Origin: JANXLS01 sp035308565
Lineage (GTDB): Bacteria > Planctomycetota > SZUA-567 > H5-PLA8
NCBI GenBank assembly: GCA_035308565.1
Contig: DATGGK010000161.1
Coordinates: 1-64,000, forward strand
Direction: 5' to 3'
DNA: 64,000 nucleotides
The stretch's first letter is position 1. Each line of letters starts with the position of its first letter. Positions 1 through 7,841 of this stretch are shown here, piece by piece. Made by a program: the position numbers and the translations under genes. The notes under the pieces are model-generated. The model saw nothing but the letters and a program-made list of their open reading frames with translations. It was not told the DNA's origin and searched no databases.

Positions 1-1336
1 CGAGCGATGCCGCGCGCAGCAAAAGTGCGGCGCCGCTAAGGATCAATGCGGCGAAGATTGCGAATTGCAGCACGCCCGCCGGCGTGGCGGAATCGAATTT
101 CGCGCCAGGCGACGCGGGCTGCATGTACCAGACGCAGGCCAGAATTCCGCCGCCGGACGGGGCGGATTGAAACGGCAGCGAGCCGGTGTCGCCGAGGAAT
201 TGGAATGCATTTGAAAGGAGCAGAACGAGCATCGCGCACGCAACGCCGCGTTTCGGAAGTTTCGCGTCCAGCCAATTCAGCGCAAACGGCAAGCCCACCG
301 CGGCCAGCGCGCTCATCGGGTGCAGGTAGCGTGCGGGGAAGGTTTGCAATTGGTAATAACAGAGAAAGAAAAGCAATTGCGCTGAGGCGCCCGAGAGCAT
401 CGCGCCCGCGAGCCATTTGCCATTTGTCGAATCAGCTTTGCGGCGCAGCGACCACGCGCCGTAAAGCAGCGCCGGCGCGAACCAGGGGGTGCGCAGCAAC
501 ATGCGGCCGGCGTATTGGATGGTTTGCGGAATGTAACGCAGCGAGAAATACGAATCGACTTCGACTTGATAACGCGGCGGGACAAGTTTGCCGTAGCGCG
601 ATAAATTCAGCGCAACGAGCGCGGCCGCGGCAAACGCAGGGATTAACGCGAAGAGGAAAATATTTTTCAGGCGGGTTGAGGTCCGACAGGCAGGAATGCC
701 TGTCCCACCAAACATCCCCATCGCGAGACAGAACCAGACATCCGCGACCAGCGGCGCGTGCGGATAATGGCTCGCTCCCGCCGCGGCCAATCCCGCGCCG
801 CAAAGAAGCGCCCAGCGGCCGCGCGCAGTCGGCGCGGCGGCGTGGAATTTCAGGTAGCTCCAGACGCTCAACAGAATGCCACATTCGATGGCGGCTTCCG
901 CGTAATAGAATCTGGAGAACGTGAGATGCGGGCTGCCGAGACAATAGATGATTGCGGCGCAAATTCCGATGCGCTTGGAGGCATTCAACAGCAGCGCGAT
1001 TTCAAAGAGCAGCACGCCCGCCAGCGCGGCAAGAAGTGGAACCGTGAGCGCCGCGATCGCTCGGCGCCCGATCGCGCCCTGCGTGATCGCCTGCACGCCG
1101 GCGCCAACGAGCATTAACGGGCCGGAGAGGACTTGCAGGCCCAGCGAGTAGCGATTGTACTGCGGCGGCGCTCCGGGTTCAGCAGGCAGGCGCAAGTCGC
1201 CTTTGAGCCAAAGGCGCTCGGCGTCGTCGAGGTACTCGCGCAAATCCAAATAACCGCCGTCGCCTTTCCAGAAGGCCAGTTCGATCAGCAGCAGGCCGAG
1301 GAACAGGTGTGCGCGCATGGAGAGAATGCATTTCAT
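1..1336 (-). CDS. Polytopic membrane protein, probable GT-C glycosyltransferase, cut by window edge
   Basis: Reading the minus strand from an ATG at 1336 gives an open frame of about 445 codons that runs off the left edge, so the C-terminus is missing. The N-terminus is a membrane segment followed by an acidic loop (DGGYLDLREYLDDAERLW) and the phrase YNRYSLGLQ, then many hydrophobic segments separated by short loops. This layout resembles lipid-carrier-dependent GT-C glycosyltransferases (GT39-like), with the acidic first loop facing the periplasm, but no diagnostic motif was seen and the family call is inference. An alternative start is the in-frame ATG at 1318. A palindromic repeat at 684-709 is translated in frame as a short GTGIPACRTS loop. 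Confidence 0.7.
   Translation of the reverse strand, partial: MKCILSMRAHLFLGLLLIELAFWKGDGGYLDLREYLDDAERLWLKGDLRLPAEPGAPPQYNRYSLGLQVLSGPLMLVGAGVQAITQGAIGRRAIAALTVPLLAALAGVLLFEIALLLNASKRIGICAAIIYCLGSPHLTFSRFYYAEAAIECGILLSVWSYLKFHAAAPTARGRWALLCGAGLAAAGASHYPHAPLVADVWFCLAMGMFGGTGIPACRTSTRLKNIFLFALIPAFAAAALVALNLSRYGKLVPPRYQVEVDSYFSLRYIPQTIQYAGRMLLRTPWFAPALLYGAWSLRRKADSTNGKWLAGAMLSGASAQLLFFLCYYQLQTFPARYLHPMSALAAVGLPFALNWLDAKLPKRGVACAMLVLLLSNAFQFLGDTGSLPFQSAPSGGGILACVWYMQPASPGAKFDSATPAGVLQFAIFAALILSGAALLLRAASL
684..709. repeat. Palindromic repeat (GACAGGCAGGAATGCCTGTC type) inside a coding region
   Basis: The core GACAGGCAGGAATGCCTGTC is an interrupted palindrome followed by CCACC. Closely related sequences with TGTCTGCC cores lie at 47115-47174 and 58571-58628. 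Here the repeat sits inside the membrane-protein gene without breaking its frame. Confidence 0.7.
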
Positions 1337-1489
1337 CGGTCCATTTATTATCGGCAACGGCGCGTGCGGCGCGGACAAATCCGGCAAATTGAAAGCTCAT
1401 AGAGACTTCGCAGGGTCTTCACGGCGCGTTAATGAAGTTATCCGATAATACGAATAGGGGAATTAAGTGGGGGACTGAGGGGCAGCTCG

Positions 1490-2317
1490 ATGAGCAAACG
1501 GCATTATCGCACGATCTGGATTTCGGACACGCATCTGTGCTCCCGCGATTGCCGCGCGGATTACTTGTTGAGCTTTTTGAAACATACCCGGGCCGAGCAG
1601 CTTTATCTGGTGGGCGACATCATCGACGTCTGGCAACTCAAGCGGCGCTGGTTCTGGCCGCAGCCCATTAACAACGTGATCCAGAAAATATTGAACCGCG
1701 CCAAAAAAGGGACGAAGGTCACCTATATCCCCGGCAACCACGACGAAGGGCTGCGCGAATTTGTCGGCGCGAAATTCGGCGATGTCTCCATTGAAATGGA
1801 TGCGATTCACACGACCGCGGACGGCCGGCGTTTTCTGGTGTTGCACGGCGATGTCTTCGACGCGGCGGTGCAGCACAACCGCTGGCTGGCGTGGCTCGGC
1901 GACGCGGCGTACGGCTGGCTGATTTATGCGAACAGCGTTTTCAATTTCGTCCGGCGCTTGCTGAACCTGCCGTACTGGTCGCTCTCCGGCTACATCAAAG
2001 GCCGCGTCAAAAATGCGGTCAGCTACATCAACAGTTTCGAAGACGTGGTGATGGGCTACGCGCGCAAGCAGGGCGTGGACGGCGTGATTTGCGGGCACAT
2101 TCATCAGCCGGCGATCAAGGAATTTCCGGGCATGACGTACTGCAACACCGGCGACTGGATCGAGAACTGCACGGCACTGGTCGAGCATGCGGACGGGCGG
2201 ATTGAGTTGTTGAATTGGCTGCACGATTGGCCGGAATTGTCGGGCGTGGTGCTGGAGGACGATGATGAAACGATGCCGCTTCCCTTTGCGCAGGACGACG
2301 TTGAATTAGCGAAATAA
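1490..2317 (+). CDS. LpxH-like metallophosphoesterase (UDP-2,3-diacylglucosamine diphosphatase family)
   Basis: The 275-residue protein carries the full calcineurin-type metal-binding motif set: SDTH (12-15), GD (42-43), GNHDE (82-86), HGD (119-121) and GHIHQP near 200. The size and the WQL...WPQ stretch after the GD motif match the family annotated as UDP-2,3-diacylglucosamine diphosphatase, which removes UMP in lipid A synthesis at the inner membrane. Some members act on other substrates, so lipid A is likely but not proven. The start ATG follows a G-rich stretch (GGGGGACTGAGGGGCAG). No other lpx gene is visible in the window. Confidence 0.8.
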   Translation: MSKRHYRTIWISDTHLCSRDCRADYLLSFLKHTRAEQLYLVGDIIDVWQLKRRWFWPQPINNVIQKILNRAKKGTKVTYIPGNHDEGLREFVGAKFGDVSIEMDAIHTTADGRRFLVLHGDVFDAAVQHNRWLAWLGDAAYGWLIYANSVFNFVRRLLNLPYWSLSGYIKGRVKNAVSYINSFEDVVMGYARKQGVDGVICGHIHQPAIKEFPGMTYCNTGDWIENCTALVEHADGRIELLNWLHDWPELSGVVLEDDDETMPLPFAQDDVELAK

Positions 2318-2402
2318 GAAATCGAGTTTTGAATTGCTCCGTCAAGTTGTCGCCCCCGAAAGCACCCGCTGGAGGGCTCGATGGCGTGACGGTTCTTTTT
2401 TT

Positions 2403-2452
2403 AGTGCTGAGTGTTGAGTGCTGAGTCCTGAGCGATGCGCGATGAGTTGCGA
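2403..2452. repeat. Simple-word repeat (AGTGCTGAG-type)
   Basis: AGTGCTGAG, TGTTGAG, TGCTGAG and CCTGAG words follow each other in the gap between the phosphoesterase and the HEAT-repeat gene. A short related word (TCCTGAGTGCTG) recurs at 60036-60047. I see no gene in the 2318-2564 gap. Confidence 0.4.
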
Positions 2453-2564
2453 AACACTGCAACTACACAATGCGCTGCGCCAATTAATCTCAATCGGAAA
2501 GCAATTAATGGCAGCCGATAGTCGTCCCTTGTATTGACGACTGGAATTCATATCATTGGCCGCC

Positions 2565-3467
2565 ATGAGATTCGCGCGTCTTCTTCAGCTTGCAACTGCG
2601 GCGCTTTGCTGCGCGGGCGGGGCTGCGTTTGCCGAGCAGAGAACCGATCCGCCGGCGGGTGCGCAGGGAGAGCCGATCGATCCGGATGTCTTGCGGAAAG
2701 TCCGCAAGCTGATCAAGGGAACGCTCGAAACCGACGAGAAGGACCGCGAGAAAGCGTGGACCGAACTGCGCGGCATGGGCAACTTGGTCACGCCGGGGCT
2801 GGTCGAATTGTGCAAGCAGAAGGAAACGACGCCGGCGATGATGAAGTCGATCATGCTGGCGCTGGCGGATTCGAAGGACCCGCGCGCGGGGCCGGCGCTG
2901 GCGGGGTTGCTTAAATCTCCGGACGCGCCAGTGCGCCGGGAAGCCGCGCGCGCGATGGGCGATTGCAATTACAAATCCGGGCTTGAGCAGCTTGAAGCGA
3001 TGGCGCTGAACGAAAAAGAGGACGAGGAAGCGCGCCTCACCGCAGCAGTGGCAGCGACGAAGATGAAAAGCGAGAAGGCAGGGGGCGTCTTGAAAGCACT
3101 CCTGAAGTCGCCGAAAGCGGAAGTGCGTTCGCGCGCGGTTTACGCGCTGGGGAAATTCGGCGGCATCGCGCAGGTCGATGCGATCGAAAGCGCGCTCAGC
3201 GATGCCGACGACAGCGTGCGCGAAGATGCCGTCGAAGCGCTGCGGCTGCTGGGCGAAAAGCGCGCGTGGGCGGGACTGATCAAAGCGCTCAAAGACGAGA
3301 ATTACAAAATCCGCGGCAACGCAATGGAGGCGCTGCGGCAGTTGACGAACGCGAAAGTCGATCCCGATCCGATAGCGTGGCAGGAGTGGTGGGACAAGCA
3401 CAAGGACGATGCGGAGCCGGTGAAGGGCGAGAAGAAGCCGAAGAAGGAGAAGCTTGAATCGTTTTAA
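2565..3467 (+). CDS. Exported HEAT-repeat protein
   Basis: About 300 residues with an N-terminal signal peptide (MRFARLLQLATAALCCAGG, then AFAEQ). The body is built of roughly 30-residue helical repeats with phrases such as SPKAEVRSRAVYALGKFG and DDSVREDAVEALRLLG, typical of HEAT/PBS-lyase-like repeats. These are protein-binding scaffolds with no catalytic activity of their own. The C-terminus is Lys/Glu-rich. I place the start at ATG 2565 because it begins the signal peptide; a TTG at 2556 is possible. It precedes the NPCBM and TPR exported proteins on the same strand. Confidence 0.75.
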   Translation: MRFARLLQLATAALCCAGGAAFAEQRTDPPAGAQGEPIDPDVLRKVRKLIKGTLETDEKDREKAWTELRGMGNLVTPGLVELCKQKETTPAMMKSIMLALADSKDPRAGPALAGLLKSPDAPVRREAARAMGDCNYKSGLEQLEAMALNEKEDEEARLTAAVAATKMKSEKAGGVLKALLKSPKAEVRSRAVYALGKFGGIAQVDAIESALSDADDSVREDAVEALRLLGEKRAWAGLIKALKDENYKIRGNAMEALRQLTNAKVDPDPIAWQEWWDKHKDDAEPVKGEKKPKKEKLESF

Positions 3468-3471
3468 CTGC

Positions 3472-3555
3472 ACATTTGTCATTTGTGATTTGTCATTTGG
3501 GCGCGACGTTAAACCGAATAACAAATGCCAAATCACAAATGCCAAATGACAAATG
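3472..3555. repeat. Inverted repeat of ATTTGTCATTTG words
   Basis: The left arm (3472-3500) repeats CATTTGTCATTTGTGATTTG. The right arm (3521-3555) contains the complementary CAAATGCCAAATCACAAATG. About 20 bases separate them. The repeat lies just after a stop codon and provides false in-frame ATGs ahead of the next gene. Confidence 0.7.
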
Positions 3556-3575
3556 AGCCGTTTGAAAGGGTGGCA

Positions 3576-4748
3576 ATGTCGAAATTGTTTCTGGTGCTCG
3601 CCGCTGTGGCGGCGTCGTGTTCGTGCGCGATTGAGGTCACGGTCGTGCAGGTGGATGGCGACGAGAGCAAAGGCGCGCTGACGGATTTTACGGAGGCGGG
3701 CGCGACGGTCGCGGGGAAATTGATTGCGGGGAAAGATATCGCGCAGATCAAATTTCCGGGCACGATCAAAGCGAAGAACACCTCGCCGCTGGTGCTGCTG
3801 CGCAACGGCGACGCGCTGAGCGAAGTGTCGATTCTTGGCGGCGGCGACACCAAGCTGAAACTCAAGTCCGACGTGCTGGGCGAATTCGAGATCGAATACA
3901 AGTTGATCGACGCGGTTGTGTTTTATTGGCCGCTGAAGACGATTCCCGAGAATCTCGACGCAACACTCAAAGGCCCGCCGCCCAAAGAGGACGTGCTGCT
4001 AACGGTGAAGGGCGAGGTCATTACCGGATTTTACGAGAAGCTTAGCGACAAAGAGCTGACGTTCAATGCGGGCGGGCAGTCGCGTGCGTATGCGTTCGAT
4101 CAGGTGGCGGCGGTGCGCTTGGCGGTGACGGAAAAATACGAGGAGAACAAGGCGTTGAATTTGGTCGTGCGGCTGGCCGATCGCTCGCGCCTGACGGTGA
4201 AGCCGGCGGGGATGGAAAAGGATGTGCTGAAATTCGAAGCCGTGCACGGTGGCACGTGGGCGATTGAAGGATCGCGGATCGCAAACGCCGAATACGCCGG
4301 CGGGCGGCTGGTGTATCTGTCGGCGCTGACGCCGAGCGCGGTCGAGCAGAAGCCGTACGTGGGCGGCGCGCCGGTGGTGTTCACGTGGCGCAAGGATCGG
4401 TCCGCGGCGAACACGGCGCTGACGATTGGCGACACGGTTTTCGATAAAGGAATCGGCGTGCACAGCTTTTGCAAGCTGACCTACGCGCTGAACGGCGAGT
4501 ACGCGAAATTCATCGCGGAGGTGGGCATGGACGCGACGGCGCCGGCGAAAGCGGCGTGCGCGTGGAAGGTGCTGGTCGATGGCAAAGAGGGGGCGGCTGG
4601 CACGGCGAAATCCGGTGGGGAAAAAGCGGTGGTAAAATTGGATGTAACGGGTGCGAAGCAATTGGAATTGATCTGCGATTACGGGGCGGACGACGACGAC
4701 GCGGGGGACAGGCTGGATTTTGTGAATGCGCGGCTGATTAAGCCGTAA
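3576..4748 (+). CDS. Secreted protein with C-terminal NPCBM domain
   Basis: About 390 residues. A signal peptide (MSKLFLVLAAVAASCSCA) is followed by two beta-rich segments of unknown type and, in the last 130 residues, an NPCBM/NEW2-type carbohydrate-binding domain (FDKGIGVHSF, then WKVLVDGKE, then LELICDYGADDDDAGDRLDF). NPCBM domains bind sugars and are common in exported PVC proteins. The start at 3576 is preferred because GAAAGGG lies 5-10 bases upstream and the signal peptide begins there; upstream in-frame ATGs come from the repeat at 3472-3555. No catalytic domain was recognised. Confidence 0.8.
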   Translation: MSKLFLVLAAVAASCSCAIEVTVVQVDGDESKGALTDFTEAGATVAGKLIAGKDIAQIKFPGTIKAKNTSPLVLLRNGDALSEVSILGGGDTKLKLKSDVLGEFEIEYKLIDAVVFYWPLKTIPENLDATLKGPPPKEDVLLTVKGEVITGFYEKLSDKELTFNAGGQSRAYAFDQVAAVRLAVTEKYEENKALNLVVRLADRSRLTVKPAGMEKDVLKFEAVHGGTWAIEGSRIANAEYAGGRLVYLSALTPSAVEQKPYVGGAPVVFTWRKDRSAANTALTIGDTVFDKGIGVHSFCKLTYALNGEYAKFIAEVGMDATAPAKAACAWKVLVDGKEGAAGTAKSGGEKAVVKLDVTGAKQLELICDYGADDDDAGDRLDFVNARLIKP

Positions 4749-4775
4749 AGGGGAGACGCGGGGACACGGGGATAA

Positions 4776-6602
4776 ATGATGCGCAGATGTTCAAAATTTC
4801 TTGCCTGCGCTGCGGCGTTGCTGATTTGCGCCGCCGCGCATGCGCTTGACGCTCCGCCGGACATCAGCGCGGATTTGGCGGAGGCGCGGCGGGCCTGGCG
4901 GCTGGGGGATGAATGCAACCAGCGATTGAGCCGGCAGGACTTGGATGAGCATTCGGACAAAATCAGCGAGTTGTTGGACAAGCGCGATCTAGCGTATGTT
5001 CAGGCGCGGGACCTCTACGAAAAAGCGCTGAAAATCGATCCGGGCAATCCGCAGGGGCAGGCGGAATTTGGGCGCTATTGGCTGCAGCGGCGCGATTATT
5101 TTAAGGCGCGGGAGTGTTTGAAAAATGCGTGGAACAGCGCGTTGGACGGCAAGCCGCGCGTGACGATGTCGCCGGAAAAATGCGGGACGCGCGCGGAGCG
5201 GTCGTTCACCGACGCTGAAAAATCCGATTTGCTTCGCACGATGGCGGGAATCCTGGACCGCGCCGGAGAGGCCGCGGCGGGGTTGGCGTGCTACCGCAAG
5301 GCGCGCGAACTTTCTCCGTCCGATCCGCGCAACCGCATTTCGCTGGCGGTGGCGCTTTGCGCGGTCGGCAATCCGGCGGACGCGGCGCTGTTGTTGGAAC
5401 CCTGGCGCGAAAAGGGGGCGAAGCCGGTCGAGGATTACCCGGAGAAACGGCCGGAGATTTTTGCGCTGGGGCTTTATACGCTGGCGGTGGCCAAGGAAGA
5501 ACTGGGCTTGTTCGACGATGCGCTGGCGCTGTATCACCGCGCGGCGGATGAAGCGGGGCGCGGTTTTTCGGCCAGCGGCGAGGTCGCGGGGAATGCGCGC
5601 ATGTCCATCGCGCGGCTGGAAGACCGGCTGGACGAATTCGCCGACAATGAAATCGACACGGCTCGGCGCGCCGAGGACGTGGCGAAGAAGAACGAAGCGA
5701 TCCGCAAAAGGAACGAAAAAGAAAAGCAAGTTGTGCCGCTCCCAGAGCTTCCGAAGCCCGTCAGCGAGCGCGCGGCATTTTCGGATGCGCTGGTGGCGTG
5801 CGAGCATGCATTGTCGTCAAAAGAGCAGGCGTTTCGCGATCCGGCGTTTATCGCAGCGCTGGTCAAATTGCGCTACAACGAAATCAAGTCGTCCGATCTG
5901 AAAGATATGCCTTCGTTTGTCGTGTTCAACCTTGCGGAAGAAACGCTGCAGGAAGCGATCACGAAATTTCCGCGCTTTGCGCGCCCGTATTTCGAACTGG
6001 CGCTGTGCGAATTGCAGATGCATCACTACAGCGCGGCGAAGAATTACCTCGACGCGGCGGTGCTTTACAATCCCAACGACATCGCCACGCTCAATCTGCA
6101 TGGTTCGGTGCTGCTGGAGATGGGGCAATGGGAGGAGGCGGCTGGCGTGTTTCACAAACTCGTCGCGCTTGATGAAGAAAATGGGGCGGCACATTTTGGG
6201 CTGGGCCGGGCGCTGACGGCGCTCAAGTCCGATGAGGCGGCGTGCGAGCAGGCGCTCAATTCGTTTGCACGCGCCACGCGGCTGGGGTTGCGCGACGAAC
6301 GACTGGATTCGGCGATTTCGCTTGTGACGAAGGACGACCGTGTTTTTTCGGGACGGGTCAGCGAAGAGGCCAACGATTACATCGTGATGGAAGAAGGCGA
6401 TGCGCCGTTCCGGATTGCAAAGTCGGAAGTCAAACGGACGGAGGCTGGTCCCGGATTGATTCGGCGCGCGCAGGAGGCGCTGGACGCATTCAGGCAGGGC
6501 GAAAAGCCCGCGGGAATTACGCGCGTCACCGGGCGGCGGCACCCGGAGGACGAAGGGCCTGTTGCGCCGATGCGGCCGGAAGGGTCGATACTTAATCAAT
6601 GA
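4776..6602 (+). CDS. Exported TPR protein
   Basis: 608 residues with a signal peptide (MMRRCSKFLACAAALLICAAAHA). TPR units recur through the protein, for example around residues 68-110 (ALKIDPGNPQGQAEFGRYWLQ), 165-200 and 395-490 (LYNPNDIATLNLHGSVLLEMG). A charged linker (EDVAKKNEAIRKRNEKEKQ) lies near 295-320. A tail around 520-560 resembles a small beta-domain. It probably works as a periplasmic scaffold. Its stop overlaps the start of the next gene by ATGA, suggesting co-translation. Confidence 0.8.
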   Translation: MMRRCSKFLACAAALLICAAAHALDAPPDISADLAEARRAWRLGDECNQRLSRQDLDEHSDKISELLDKRDLAYVQARDLYEKALKIDPGNPQGQAEFGRYWLQRRDYFKARECLKNAWNSALDGKPRVTMSPEKCGTRAERSFTDAEKSDLLRTMAGILDRAGEAAAGLACYRKARELSPSDPRNRISLAVALCAVGNPADAALLLEPWREKGAKPVEDYPEKRPEIFALGLYTLAVAKEELGLFDDALALYHRAADEAGRGFSASGEVAGNARMSIARLEDRLDEFADNEIDTARRAEDVAKKNEAIRKRNEKEKQVVPLPELPKPVSERAAFSDALVACEHALSSKEQAFRDPAFIAALVKLRYNEIKSSDLKDMPSFVVFNLAEETLQEAITKFPRFARPYFELALCELQMHHYSAAKNYLDAAVLYNPNDIATLNLHGSVLLEMGQWEEAAGVFHKLVALDEENGAAHFGLGRALTALKSDEAACEQALNSFARATRLGLRDERLDSAISLVTKDDRVFSGRVSEEANDYIVMEEGDAPFRIAKSEVKRTEAGPGLIRRAQEALDAFRQGEKPAGITRVTGRRHPEDEGPVAPMRPEGSILNQ

Positions 6603-6811
6603 GCGCACAGGAAATCGGCGGCGCGGACAGCCCGTCTGCAAAAACTCAGGATCGAGAGGACGCTTCGCGAAAGCGGAGCATTGCGCCGTGGATTGTACTG
6701 GCGCTTTGGGTGGCGTGGCTGGCGGTGGTGGTGGTGCTGTCGTTTCCATATTGGGGGGGATCGAAAGCACAGATTAGGAAAGTTCGGGAGGTGCCGGCGG
6801 AGGAGAAATAA
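6599..6811 (+). CDS. Small single-pass membrane protein
   Basis: 70 residues: a hydrophilic N-terminus, one membrane segment (IAPWIVLALWVAWLAVVVVL) and a short basic tail. The start overlaps the stop of the TPR gene (ATGA), which argues that this short frame is translated and works with its neighbour. No family recognised. Confidence 0.65.
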   Translation: MSAQEIGGADSPSAKTQDREDASRKRSIAPWIVLALWVAWLAVVVVLSFPYWGGSKAQIRKVREVPAEEK

Positions 6812-6831
6812 TAACTGGTCGAACGCGAATT

Positions 6832-6873
6832 CTTCACGCAAAGTCGCGCAGGCGCGGAGGAAGGCGCGGAGAA
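6832..6873. repeat. CACGCAAAGTCGCGCAGGCGCGGAG-type repeat
   Basis: The words TTCACGCAAAG, CGCGCAGGCGCGGAGG and AAGGCGCGGAGAAG belong to the same simple-word family as 11642-11819, where the copy forms an inverted pair. It lies between the small membrane protein and the DNA glycosylase gene. Confidence 0.5.
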
Positions 6874-6928
6874 GAATTTGGAGATGCGCAAGTTTTCAAG
6901 TCGAAGAGCAAAGTTTCTTTGAGAGAAT

Positions 6929-7723
6929 ATGAGCGAATTGAGTGAATTGACCGATACGCGCCGGCTCGCGTTGGAGCGTTTGCGCTTCGAGCAATCTTTC
7001 GGCGTCGAAGTCGTGCCGCGCGTCAAACTCGAGCGCGCCGCGCCGACTACTGTGGCGATGCCCGTAGTTGTGAATGCAAAGTCCGCCAGCGCGGAGCAGG
7101 GTACTGTTCCACGGCACTCGGCATCTGTGACTACCGCGCCGATGTTGGAGGGCATCACGCCCGACAAAGAGGAGCGCTGGCGGCTGCTCGAAGCGCGCGC
7201 GAAAGCGTGCGTGAACTGCGTGCTGCATGAAGGCCGCACGAATGTCGTCTTCGGCACCGGCAACCGCAAGGCGAAACTCGTCTTCGTCGGCGAAGGACCC
7301 GGCCAGGACGAAGATTTGCAGGGCGAGCCGTTCGTGGGCCGGGCCGGCCAGTTGCTCAACAAAATCATCGGCGCGATGGGGTTGAAGCGCGAGGATGTGT
7401 ACATCTGCAACACGGTCAAATGCCGCCCGCCGAACAACCGCACGCCGCTGCCGGATGAGATCGCGGCATGTTCGCCGTTTCTGACCGAACAGCTCGAGTT
7501 GATTTCGCCGCGCGTGATCGTGGCGCTCGGCGCGCCTGCGGCGAAGACGCTGCTGAACACCAGCAGCGGCATCACCAGCCTGCGCGGGCGCTGGCATTGG
7601 TACAAAACCATTCCCGTGATGCCCACGTTTCACCCCGCGTTCGTGCTGCGTCAATACACCGAGGAAGTGCGCCGGCAAGTGTGGGAGGACATGAAGAAAG
7701 TCATGGAAAAATTGAAGTCATAA
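6929..7723 (+). CDS. Type-4 (Fe-S) uracil-DNA glycosylase
   Basis: 264 residues. Residues 90-260 form the family-4 UDG domain: GEGPGQDED (121-129), NTVKCRPPNNR (161-171) and HPAFVLR (235-241). Four cysteines at 94, 97, 165 and 181 match the expected 4Fe-4S ligands. The enzyme removes uracil from DNA and starts base-excision repair. About 85 N-terminal residues form a low-complexity extension longer than in most compact members; it could be a protein-interaction tail. The start ATG directly follows GAGAAT. Confidence 0.92.
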   Translation: MSELSELTDTRRLALERLRFEQSFGVEVVPRVKLERAAPTTVAMPVVVNAKSASAEQGTVPRHSASVTTAPMLEGITPDKEERWRLLEARAKACVNCVLHEGRTNVVFGTGNRKAKLVFVGEGPGQDEDLQGEPFVGRAGQLLNKIIGAMGLKREDVYICNTVKCRPPNNRTPLPDEIAACSPFLTEQLELISPRVIVALGAPAAKTLLNTSSGITSLRGRWHWYKTIPVMPTFHPAFVLRQYTEEVRRQVWEDMKKVMEKLKS

Positions 7724-7841
7724 GTGCGCCGCTCGTTCGTTAAATATCACGAAAGAGTGCTTTCGGCCAATCGCGTGCGAAAAATTTGTGCCGCATGCCA
7801 AGCCGCTGGGCCGTCCTACGAATCGTCGAGCGGAGCGCAAC

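Noticed and set aside
46..924. 292-codon plus-strand frame
   Set aside because: Arg-rich shadow of the minus-strand membrane protein, whose frame reads as clean membrane segments.
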